Below, in pieces: positions 53,643-63,448 of a stretch of DNA of 64,000 nt. A program made the position numbers and the translations under genes. The stretch is from Perkinsus olseni. Lineage: Eukaryota; Perkinsozoa; Perkinsida. The number at the start of each line of letters is the position of its first letter. Within the stretch, counting starts at the first letter, position 1. The stretch is taken from NCBI GenBank assembly GCA_013115125.1, contig JABANN010000119.1, positions 1 through 64,000 on the forward strand, written 5' to 3'. The notes beneath the pieces were generated by a model. That model did no database searches, was not told the origin of the DNA, and saw only the letters and a program-made list of their open reading frames with translations.

Positions 53643-53744
53643 AGGTCAGAGTCTTAAGATTACGGCCCGCCTTCTCGAGTATGCTGGACCAACCCGCTCC
53701 GTGAAAGAACTAACGGTCAACGCGAGTCCCATACGGATGAAAAA

Positions 53745-55961
53745 CTATTCGGCACCCCAATTGTGCACGGTAGCAGCCAGTCCAAGGACGGCTTCACTGA
53801 TGCCAAGGAGGAACACCACCTGTAAGGCATACAGAGCGGCCTGGGGAGGCGAAGGGTACGTACAGAAGGGACGACAGTCCAATACTTCACGGTGGGAGCT
53901 TCTTGTGGAGCTGATAAGGGCGGAGGGGGCATGAGCTCCTCTAGCATCGGGTCGTTCATGGTCTCCATTGCTGCCTGTTCTATCTCACGCAGTAGAAGTT
54001 CTCGAGCGTGGGCACGGCGTCGGTAGGCGACATACCTGTTAGCCTACCCTTCCTTGGTCTTTCAAGAACCGCGGTGCTCACATCGCAGCGGGCAGGAAGA
54101 GTCCTACAGCCGAGCCTGCCAGGCTTCCGATGAGGGTCAGGACCTTAGGTGTAGTGATTGTGACGGTAAAAACAGAGGTGTTGCTACAGTGCCTAGGGAT
54201 CTCGTCGACAGAGCTGCTAGAGCTACAAAGACCAGGAGGGAGGCTGTGAGGAAGGCGGTGTTCGCGTGCTTCAACGCCGGGATCTGAGAGCAGGACGAGC
54301 CTCACACGGGCCTTGTACGGTGGTACAGACCCTCTCAGTCAGGCTCTCACGGAGGGGTATAATGAGCAGCGGGAATTTGCATCTGATCTCGCAGGGAAGT
54401 GGTCACCACGTTATGTACTGCCTGATATCACATGTTGATGAGAATGACAGCCACTAGGCAAACTTGCAATACCCATTCAGATGACCCGGACCACTCCTGA
54501 AGGGTAAGGCTCCTTCCTACCCACTCGTCACCAACTCCCACAGCCCACCTGGACTAGATTGCTTTTCACTGTGTCCCCGTAGAGAAGATATCCTATAATC
54601 CCCGAGGCGATGTAAAGGGGGGTTGCTACTGCCCATATCGAAGTGTGGATGATGTTATCTGTTAGTAGTAATGGGCCTAGTAGAAGAACGGTCCCCTACT
54701 CATATCAGCGTGGTAACGATGTTTAAGCTCATAGTCAATCTTGAAGATATTGAAGTGCCCAACGTATGATGACAGGACCAGAGGGAAGGAGGCGATGACC
54801 GACCAGAGGCTCTGCGGCCGCCAGAACGACACTGTGGGGGCAGCAGCCTGCGAACCAATACGCGTTGGGAGGAGGAAAACAGCTCACTTCCGCAGTGAGG
54901 ATCATGTACAGCAGAGTAGCAAAGAGGATGAGGGTGCACACGAGGGAACCAGCAGAAACATAGCGGAGGATACTGAAAGGCAGGATGTAGACGAGACGCG
55001 TGGGGTCGGGCAGACCTGAGATCCTTCGTTAAAGTGAAGGGCAGTACTGTAATACCGGTAAGGATGGCGACAACCGCGGGCGACGCCTGTCAAGCGACCG
55101 TAGAGGTGAACGCGCAGCAGTGGTAGACGTACTGCCCCGGGGAGAATCGGCGCAAGGAATGGTGGTGATAGGTCGATAGCGATGACCATCATCGCCATAC
55201 AAGCCCCGACCAGCAACAGCAACTGGGAGAACATGGTACTAGGGGATGATCGATCACTAATCGCACCAGCGTCGTGTTGAGAATCCTCTCTCCTGTCACG
55301 CCGAGGTAGACCTGTGCGTTGCCTTCATACGACCTGACACAGACGGCATACACTACAACTTGGTGCCCAGCCTCGATGCACCTTCGACGACTTTCTCTAG
55401 CGCAGAGCACAAGCCACAGCAGTGTCCTGTCAGTCGCCCACGACGTTATGATTATCACTAGGACCTGGGGCACAGAGGTGGTACGATCTACAGGAAAGAA
55501 TGCACTCACACCGATGAAGACCCCGCAGGAGGCGAATGCCTTGGGCAAGCCGAGCATGCCGGCGCCGATGGTGGTGGCACAGAGATTGAGGACACCTAAG
55601 AGTAACCACCAATCATCCACTTGTGTTCCACTGATGTGAGCAGAGAGTAATGCAGTCCTATTCAAGCACGTTCATTGACGGAATGAGAACTTCATACAGT
55701 GAGGGAGGGGAGGACTAGCGGACGGCCGAACCAATCCCCTAGGTCAGCGAAAGAATTGGGGAAGGAGAGGTATGCAGAGAACATGCCTCGATAATACTCG
55801 TGATTGGAGTGCCGTGGCGGAGGTGTTGCATGTTGTGAGGCCGCGGGGAGTGTATTGTAACCGGTGATATGAAGGTGGGCGACCCTGACGCGGCCCTGCT
55901 GCTCACGCCGAATGGAGGTATCGCTTACCAGGCTCGATGGGGCCGGGGCGTATTTGGTCAT
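53745..55961 (-). CDS. AAAP-family amino-acid transporter (SLC38/AVT-like)
   Basis: Integral membrane amino-acid/proton or sodium symporter family. ATG 55961 opens MTKYAPAPSSL. After one or two introns comes LGVLNLCATTIGAGMLGLP, the family's first transmembrane signature. Further exons give YEGNAQVYLGVTGERIL, FSQLLLLVGACMAMMVIAI and LILFATLLYMILTAEVSCF. Then come TAFLTASLLVFVALAALST and VLTLIGSLAGSAVGLFLPAA, the conserved late helix. The last exon ends with ALYALQVVFLLGISEAVLGL and VHNWGAE before TAG at 53745-53747. About ten helices can be counted in fragments, near the family's usual eleven. Substrate and membrane (plasma or vacuolar) cannot be told. The start lies 53 bp after the zinc-module locus. 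Confidence 0.78.
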
Positions 55962-56014
55962 CCCCGTGGGTAGCCGTGGCTAGGATCCATGTAGCCTGAG
56001 TACAGGTCACGACG

Positions 56015-58838
56015 CTACCGCGTACAAAGACAGAGATCCTCTACACTCCGGGGTATCTGCAGCTCGTTGTCATCGTCCTCAGTTGAGTGGAGACTTTCCA
56101 GGTCCTCGGGTCTAAAGAAAGCATCGATGATAGCATTCCGCTGCGGCAGACTTCTCCGAGATCAGGCGATAGCCATCCTATTTGGAACGAGGAGGAGGAG
56201 GAGGAGGAGACCCGAAAAGCCGATGTAACCCACCCTTCTAGTCCTCTGCGACTGTTCGACACTCTGGAATGATCAGTTAAAAACTACCACCCAGTAGGGG
56301 TTCAACCAGCACTACCAAACTACGGGTCTCCCTCACCAACCCTGGTGCATCGCCAAGGCAGTGAACAACACAAGGATGGCTATGCAGAAACATCACGCAT
56401 GGCGACGAGAGGCCAGTCACTTTACCAGCTGCCCTCTAGCAGCGCAACACACTTTGCATCTACTGTGGTCAACCCCAGGCTCATCACGGAAGACGGGCGA
56501 CCAATCGACGGGAACTCGGCCGTGACGAACGAACCCTTCAGCGTCGTGAGGGTACTGAGGGAAGGACGCTGCCAGGCTTCAGGGGTACCGCCCACCTCCT
56601 GGAAGCACATTCGGCAGATGCGGCATATTCTAATCGGCAGGAGCTTCTCTTTGGGGTCGTTGATGTCGATGCCTAGCAGTTGGAGATCCTCCTTGAAGTG
56701 CCACACGTAGTCCATACGCTGTTAAGGGGGACTTGACGAGCGGCAGCAGCATGAAGGAACTCACCCAGCCTCTCCACTTGGTCATACCGCACCACCGGCA
56801 TACTCGACGACGGGACTTCTCGTGAGATAAGACCATACTCACACAAACACAATGGGTAGGGTGGGCACTACTAGAGCATGCAATTGAGGTGCCTCGATAA
56901 CGTTGTGCGAGAACGAAGTTAAGAACAAGCCCGCCGATAGAGTCGAAAGGAGGTGGAGGTGAACCTTATGCACTACACCGCGCCCGTACCACACGACGAT
57001 GGCAACCCAATTCCAACGCGAGCAGAAACACGAGAGTTAGGCAATATAGTGATACATGAGTCAAGCATCCGGTGGGCGTACACCTGAAACAGAAGGGAGT
57101 ATGCAGCTACAGCAGGAGGGAAGTGGGCGGGAGACCTGGCAGCCGTCCCAGTGCAGCCAAACAGACTCGGCATTTGGAATGATCCTTTAGCTGATCTTTA
57201 GGGCTCCCCCAGTCAACCATCGGTGGTAGATTCTGCAGGCATGCTTCTGGATCGTCTATGTTCTACAAAGGCACACGCACAGCATCACGAGGAGCTCGGG
57301 GGAACGGCCTACCATCACCAAGACCACACGACACTTCCGGCATATCTTCTTGGGGTGGTAATACTCGTTATCGTGGTATATGTTATAACTGCATTTCTTG
57401 AGGATTACTTCGAAGTCATCGACCGATGACATACCCTGAGCAAGGTGAGCATGGCGGGAGAGAAAGGGAGAGAGGCTACCTTCCCTCCTCGCCGCCTCGT
57501 CCCGCACCATCGACATACCTGCTCTTGTGCCATTGCGTGGCTCATACCTATTGTCATTGTAATAGAGCTTATTAAACCGGCAAGCTTAGGGGTAGAAGCA
57601 GCTAGACCTAGCGCGGAAGGCGGGAAATCTGCTCTCGGAAAGGATTACGAAAGATGCCACCCGAATACCGCAAGTATCCGCCTATTGAAAAACATAGATG
57701 CCCTATGATGCACAAGAAACATCTCATTTGTAACGTAAACTCTTCTGGGCCATTGCCCTGCACACCATGCACCGTTGACGGTGCTGTGCAGCAGTTGATG
57801 ATGAGGACGTGGGCGGGCCCTGTCCCCAGTCCACCAGCTCCGGTAGATCACGAAGGCAGTCCTTGGGACCGGTGAGACGACACTGAAGGAACGAGTGGCT
57901 GTACCCCACCGTCACAGCAACAACAACTGTCAATCATCAGCCACGAGTACGCCTGTGTTCTACACCGCTATCTGGCATAGCATAGACGGGGCCAACATAG
58001 AGCTGGGCAACCGTACTGGGGTCGAGGAAAGTACGGTACGGAGTATGCCTCAAACTGTCAACCTAGTACGGGTACGGAGAACTAGTACGTATTAACTATA
58101 TTAAACAACGCATACGTGTATTAAATTACGCCGTACTTCAAATACGGCGTACTAGTACGGTACTTGGGAACCGCTGTGACGGGTAGTACGGGTACGGAGC
58201 CGTACTCGTACCCGTACCGTACTCCGTACTAGACCGTACCCGTACTATCGCCCACCTCTAGGCCAACATCTCGCGAGGAATCGGAGTTAGCCGACGTGGG
58301 TTAACAAGAGCCGCCAAAGTCATGCGGGATATCGATTCGACTTCCACTGCGAGGCAACGTATGAACGAGTACTTCCAATCCTCCACGGGCTTTGCTCATC
58401 TTCGACATGCTCAACCATCTCCAGTGAGCCAAGCTAAGGATGAGACCTCATGAAATCAGAGGTGCAGCGAGGAGGAGGAACGCGCATAAAGCACGTCACC
58501 CAAATCTCTATCCCAGCTAACGTATTCGGCGATTCTTTGAAGCGCGAGTACTACTACCCTTCTGAGCATGTTAGCACAGCCAACACAAATGTTGAAGGGG
58601 TGGTACTCGGGGTCATCCCGAGCTACGTCCTCTCCCAAGGCGGCGAGGGTGTGGTAGTACATGTCGACTCGAGTGCTATGCATCAACTGAGAACGAAAGA
58701 CTCTCCCTCGGCTATCTCGGTGTTCGCAACGGATACTCCTGTGAAAGTCCGGATGACCAACCCTACCTTCCCTCGACAGCCACACCATCGGCACACCCTA
58801 TCTTGAGCCTCCTCGTGAGTGAAACGCCGAGAAGGCAT
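56015..58838 (-). CDS. Locus with repeated CxxC...HPxxICxxC zinc-binding modules
   Basis: ATG 58838 opens MPSRRFTHEEAQDRVCRWCG. A phase-0 intron leads to MYYHTLAALGEDVARDDPEY and HPFNICVGC. A second module has RCMVCRAMAQKS (near 57770) and DDFEVILKKCSYN with HPKKICRKC (near 57345). A third has RRRVCRWCGMTKW (near 56795) and WHFKEDLQLLGIDIND with LPIRICRIC. Each unit pairs CxxC with a later (H/L)Pxx-I-C-x2-C, about 35-45 spliced residues apart, fitting a four-ligand zinc site. The last exon ends LQIPRSVEDLCLCTR, stop at 56015-56017. I do not know the family. It could be one gene or two to three tandem ones. MITE copy 2 interrupts it between modules one and two. Confidence 0.5.
56189..56210. 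repeat. Short (GGA)n tract
   Basis: About seven GGA units, located in or beside the last exons of the zinc-module locus, where the minus strand would read Ser repeats. Confidence 0.85.
57998..58260 (-). mobile_element. hAT-type MITE, copy 2 (263 bp)
   Basis: Identical to copy 1 at 51438-51700 over the full length, in reverse orientation. It is flanked by its own perfect 8-bp target duplication, GGCCAACA, at 57990-57997 and 58261-58268. On the minus strand the element begins TAG directly after an open frame ending EMLA. It is non-autonomous, with no transposase in the window. Confidence 0.95.
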
Positions 58839-58965
58839 TTATAACGGCCTTTGTTGTTAACCTAGGGGTTAGTGCTGTTCCCTCCCTCCCTACTGGACGT
58901 ACGCAAGGACGAATGATGATAATTGCAGGGAAACAATAACAATGGTTACGTAATGAACATGATAT

Positions 58966-60405
58966 TCAATAGACTCTAACACCTCTATCACGTAGCTTCT
59001 TCATCTCATCGTATGCAGCAGTGCTAGCAAGGTCATCCCCGGCTACCTCCAATGACCGCAGCCTCGGGCACGAATCACGAAGTAGTTTGTAGATCCCCGG
59101 TCTGCCTCGCAAAGGCCCTGTGATGGTCAAGTCGCGGAGACCCGCGAGCATACCACCGAGTTCAGTAAATTCAGTGACGGTTATCTCAACGTCAAGCAAC
59201 CCGAGAGTGGCAATAGCAATATCGCTGAGAGCTCTCATGGACGTGTGTGACAGCCCCAGAGAGGTACCACAACCGTCAATGACAACCTTACGGAGGCTCT
59301 TGTAGGTGGCAAGGCTAGCCACAACGTCTTCAACTGCTGCATCGGCTGCACTCCTCTCCCGCCTTGTCATGTTGCCTAGAACGGGGAAAGCCAGTCGTAG
59401 CTCTCGTAGTGTGGTATGGGCGGGTAGCGGTACGAGCTTGTTGGCCTGCCACCTGTCCACAGTGATGTCTAGCTTCTCAAGGCCGTCACATCGCCGTAAT
59501 GCTTCCAACATGGCAGTAGTGCATGGCTCGGCGAAGGTAAATCCTATTAGAGTTTCGGTCGAGCTCTCAACTCCGGCGGTAACGCTAGCGGCGAGGTCAG
59601 CGAGGGCCCTCCGGAGTCGATCCGAGATGGCAAGAGTAGTCACCGGCCATCTGTCGTCGCGTATCGTCACTTCTATCAACAGGTTACGCCATGCTCTCCC
59701 CTTCAACCAGCCCTCATCACCGGGAGCACCGTAGGCCGTACCTCGGATCTCGAGAGAGTCTAGCGTCTCAACCCTCGCTACTAGCTCTTTTAGGAAGGCC
59801 CAGTTCACGGGGTCGACTCCACCGTATTTGAACCACCGAAGCAGAGGAGGAAAACTGAGACGAGTGTGAGCCACTCGGTCAGGCAGTTCGAAGAGCTCCA
59901 GACTGGTGAGGCTGGGCATGGGTGGCAAAGCCGTTGACACTGCCGACCAGATCAAAGGGTTTGTGACCCCTTCTGAGGCGCAGGAGAGGCGCTGCACATA
60001 GGGAGCGATCAAGGCGATGACGCGCTGGAACTGCAAACACGAGCGAACATCCCCAGGCAGCGCTACAGTTGTCAAAGCATAGGCTATTCTCTGTGGCAAA
60101 TCACGCATCCTGCGGCAGACACATGATAGGTTGAGGATATCCGGCACCAGATGGAGAAAGGAAACTATCATGGCGATGGTCTCAGCGGGTAGTAGGGCTA
60201 GAAGGTCTTCGCTAGCCTTGGGCAATGGCGCCCTTGGAGCAGTTGAAGCCTTCGGCGACCTGGACAGGGAGAGAATCTCCTTCAACGATGCATCCAACGT
60301 GGCGATCGATGGTGACTGCGGACTGCGGAGGCGCTGCATCCTCTTGAAGAAGGAGCCATCACCACCCGACTCTGGCTTCCTGTACCTCTTGCGTCGAGAA
60401 GGCAT
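58966..60405 (-). CDS. F-box protein with LRR-like C-terminus
   Basis: A single-exon frame of 479 residues from ATG 60405. A basic N-terminus (MPSRRKRYRKPESG) precedes an F-box at about residues 68-105 (LLALLPAETIAMIVSFL, then LSCVCRRMRDL). After it come irregular leucine-rich strands, for example LTSLELFELPD, LEKLDITVD, LRELRLAFP, LRKVVIDGCG and LRSLEVAGDD. Known biology: F-box proteins bind SKP1 in SCF ubiquitin ligases, with the repeats choosing substrates. The lack of introns contrasts with its neighbours. It is a tandem paralogue of the next gene. Confidence 0.78.
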   Translation of the reverse strand: MPSRRKRYRKPESGGDGSFFKRMQRLRSPQSPSIATLDASLKEILSLSRSPKASTAPRAPLPKASEDLLALLPAETIAMIVSFLHLVPDILNLSCVCRRMRDLPQRIAYALTTVALPGDVRSCLQFQRVIALIAPYVQRLSCASEGVTNPLIWSAVSTALPPMPSLTSLELFELPDRVAHTRLSFPPLLRWFKYGGVDPVNWAFLKELVARVETLDSLEIRGTAYGAPGDEGWLKGRAWRNLLIEVTIRDDRWPVTTLAISDRLRRALADLAASVTAGVESSTETLIGFTFAEPCTTAMLEALRRCDGLEKLDITVDRWQANKLVPLPAHTTLRELRLAFPVLGNMTRRERSAADAAVEDVVASLATYKSLRKVVIDGCGTSLGLSHTSMRALSDIAIATLGLLDVEITVTEFTELGGMLAGLRDLTITGPLRGRPGIYKLLRDSCPRLRSLEVAGDDLASTAAYDEMKKLRDRGVRVY

Positions 60406-60588
60406 CGGAGGGAGGGGTGAACTGGATAGCCAAGCTCGCTCTGAAGGTACCCTTGGACAACACCACAGGATTATCCTTTTGTCCGAGTCGGGCCTGCTAG
60501 GCCGTATAATCCACTACACGATATAGAAAAGATAACAGAAAATTGCCGAGGACACCCTTAGGGGTCATCTCGGAGGAGGAGGGAAGCA

Positions 60589-61758
60589 CTATGAGCTGCG
60601 TAGTTGAGGATACTTATCGAAGAAACCGGCAGGAGCCGTGCCCCATAGAGAGATGCTCTTCAAATGGGGCAGCGACTCGGCCAGCTTCCACCATCCATCC
60701 GGGGATACATCGAAGCCTTGTATACATAAAGAGTCCAACTTGGGCAGCTCCATAATGGCCGGGATGAGGACTTCGACGAATAAATCTGCGTCGAAGCGGG
60801 TTAAGTTGAGGTGGAGTCGACGCAGTTGGCAGCAGTTTTCCAGCCAACCGGCAAAGGCAACAGCACTGTCCGCAGACGAGGCGCTGCACTGGAGGGTGAA
60901 GGACTCGAGGCGACCACCGATGCCATCGAGCTTCACGGCAGACTGCATGAGGGGGCCCGCGCTCGAGAGGGTCAGCTGTCGGAGCGCTTGAGTGGAGTTG
61001 AGGGCATCGAAGAGGGTGTCTATGCTGGCTGAGCTTTGGTGATTGTAGGAGAAGGCGGTCAATGTCGCACGGGAAATGCTAACAGCATCCACGACATCTT
61101 CGTAGATGCATTCGCTGGTGACTGGCTGGAAGCACCACACATCCATGTGGAGGCCTGTGAACTCCTTCTCGAGCCACTTCGACCGTCCTGCAGGCTTTCC
61201 GGGTACACCCGCAATCAACCGAAGTTCTGTGAGGCTCGGGCAAGCCTCCAGAAAAGAAGTGAGGTTTGACCATGACTCTAGCGGAACCGATTGGTTGTAC
61301 GTCAGGGAGGTCACCTTGGACAGCACACTGGTGTCGATTCTTCCACGCGGTACTTCGCTCAACTCCAAGATGCGCAGACGGGGAACACGGATGCCAGAGA
61401 GGGCCATCCAGATGGTCTCAGATGCCTCACCAACATGCAAGAGGGATACCGCCGTTGTGCGAGGACCGACGATGCTCACGATGTGATATAGCCAACTGCT
61501 GTTGGTGCTCTCGCTTATAGTAAGGCTGATGTTATCGACGAATCTAACCCCTTGGGAAAGGAGAGCTCGGCAGCCTTGACCACTATTAGCAATCGTGAGC
61601 CAGTCTGTCAAGGGATCGAGGCATGCCAATATTGTACCGACGACTTCACCCGGCAGCATACACCATAGTGAAGGTAACTCTGATGGAGGGCCATGGGCGA
61701 TGCTCCATAGAGATAGTTGAGGGTCCCCTGATGGGATGTGGGCTGAGACCGTGGCCAT
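60589..61758 (-). CDS. F-box-like/LRR-like protein, tandem paralogue
   Basis: The open frame extends upstream to 61863, but the first ATG is 61758 (MATVSAHIPSGDPQLSLW), giving 389 residues. An F-box-like segment (CMLPGEVVGTILACLDPL) is followed by leucine-rich strands such as LRILELSEVPRG, LTELRLIAGVPG, LRQLTLSSAGP, LRRLHLNLTRFD and LDSLCIQGFDVSPDGW. It shares layout and orientation with the gene at 58966-60405 (183 bp apart), although sequence identity looks low. A role in an SCF-type ligase is inferred. Confidence 0.65.
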   Translation of the reverse strand: MATVSAHIPSGDPQLSLWSIAHGPPSELPSLWCMLPGEVVGTILACLDPLTDWLTIANSGQGCRALLSQGVRFVDNISLTISESTNSSWLYHIVSIVGPRTTAVSLLHVGEASETIWMALSGIRVPRLRILELSEVPRGRIDTSVLSKVTSLTYNQSVPLESWSNLTSFLEACPSLTELRLIAGVPGKPAGRSKWLEKEFTGLHMDVWCFQPVTSECIYEDVVDAVSISRATLTAFSYNHQSSASIDTLFDALNSTQALRQLTLSSAGPLMQSAVKLDGIGGRLESFTLQCSASSADSAVAFAGWLENCCQLRRLHLNLTRFDADLFVEVLIPAIMELPKLDSLCIQGFDVSPDGWWKLAESLPHLKSISLWGTAPAGFFDKYPQLRSS

Positions 61759-62114
61759 GCTGGGCAAAGATCTGCGATATACGGTCCATGTACTCGGAGG
61801 ACAACTGGTGAACGCAATAGACGCGGCTGAAGGAAGCAAGCATAGGGAAGGAGAAACAAGCACAATGACAGTAATGTGACGATATAGTGGACAGCTGATG
61901 GTAAATGTAGTAATGCTATGACGATAACGGCAACAGAGGCCGCGGGATAATGGCGTAGAAGCCTGATTAGTAACTTAGTACAGTATAAGCGATTCATCGA
62001 TTGATAGCAGAGGAAATGTCCAACTTATTCTCGTCAGCTGGCGACTAGAAAGCAAAGGATTCGGTAATTATACACAGATCGTGAGTCAAGCCGGCATCAA
62101 AGCATCAGCTGGGC
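61759..62114. other. Intergenic, nothing recognised
   Basis: Upstream region of the second F-box-like gene. The frame stays open on the minus strand to 61863 but lacks an ATG beyond 61758. Confidence 0.5.
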
Positions 62115-63089
62115 TCAACGCGTGCTGCTTCGCCTCTTGTTCATCACGGGTTGGCATTGTTGTTGAGATTTACTAGTAGACACATTGACGAAGCGCCTCT
62201 TCTGCTGCGCACTAGAATCTCGATGGTAAGGTCTATCCAGGCCCCATAAAGAGCGATGGAACGGCTCCCACGAGCACTCAACTGAACGTCTTGAACGAGT
62301 GTCATCTGAGAGAACGGCATCCGGAAGGGTGTTCACTCGGATAAGCTGCTCCTACTTTCCGTGAGATCATCGGCACCGATATCGACAGTAGGAGAGGCGA
62401 GGCCTAAGGGAGGCAACCGCAAGCCTGTGGTTGGCGTGGATACAGTAGATGCGAGGCTTGTTTCCGCCTCGGTACAAGAGGAGCTAGCCGAGGGTGAAGA
62501 ATCGTCCGAAGAAGAGCACATAGATACACAGAAACTCAATGCAAACTGAAGTCGGGCTGTAGCGCACGACTGACCCGTACGACGCGTTGGAGCTCCGATC
62601 AAGGAGGTTGTCTGATCGCTATCGAAGCAATCGATACCGAGAGACGATGGTGGCACAAAATTCACAGACATTGGTGCCGTCTCTGGAGCGATCCGAGTAG
62701 CTTTCTCCGTTAGCCGTTTTAGCAGTGGTTTCACACTGTGCGTCATCCCATCATAGACCCATAACAAGCCTTAGATGACCTCAATGGCCTCATTGAACGG
62801 CTCTGTTAGTATTCTTGTAGGTCTTCACCGCGGTGAACTCGCTACCCCTGGCGCCTCGTCTAGTGCCGAGGGTCGTCGCTTCAGCAGCTTGCATAGCCAG
62901 TCAGTCGGGGCGGCCGCTGCATAGCCAGTCAGGTAAGAAGGCTCTCGCATCGCCGGAACATAGTCTACGAACGAGTTCATTTCGGTAACTTTTCTGTTTT
63001 GGAAACGCTATCGTACGCCGGCACAGGGAGCAAGATACGATTTTTCGAAAAATCGAAATCTGTCGCAATTTGGTGGCGGAGCGATGCAT
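62115..63089 (-). CDS. Weak multi-exon hypothetical gene
   Basis: A possible first exon from ATG 63089 begins MHRSATKLRQISIFRKIV. A Ser/Thr-rich exon (62767-62333) contains LLKRLTEKATRIAPETAP and ASSSCTEAETSLASTVST. A last exon has VNTLPDAVLSDDTRSRRS and QCQPVMNKRRSSTR before the stop. Composition is compatible with a disordered basic protein. No domain is recognised and junctions are not proven. Confidence 0.3.
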
Positions 63090-63448
63090 GACTCTGAAAC
63101 ATTCTCGCGTAGAGTTCCCCTAGCAGATGACTTTGTTCGTTATGGTGGCAACCGTCCTGGTCAATTGTACTCAGGATGGTGGAATTTTGCGAAGTTAATC
63201 AGCTGACGAAGGGAAGGACATAAGTGAGGAGGGGGAGGGAGGTGTTTAGAGTGAGAGAGCACAGGAGTCTTATCAAAGACAAAACCAGTATCACATCGTG
63301 CCCGGGGATGCAGCAACGAGAAGCCAGCGCGGGATAGGATGAATTAGGTAAGGTGCGGTATAGCGGGAGCGGCGAGGTCGATGGGTGCCTCTCTGGTTGT
63401 GGTACGGAAGGTTCGATTTCCCATCTCCCGCTGTGTTGAGTCGTAGTC
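63090..63448. other. Intergenic, probable promoter side of the last gene
   Basis: No coding signal. It separates the divergent starts at 63089 (weak) and 63449. Confidence 0.4.
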
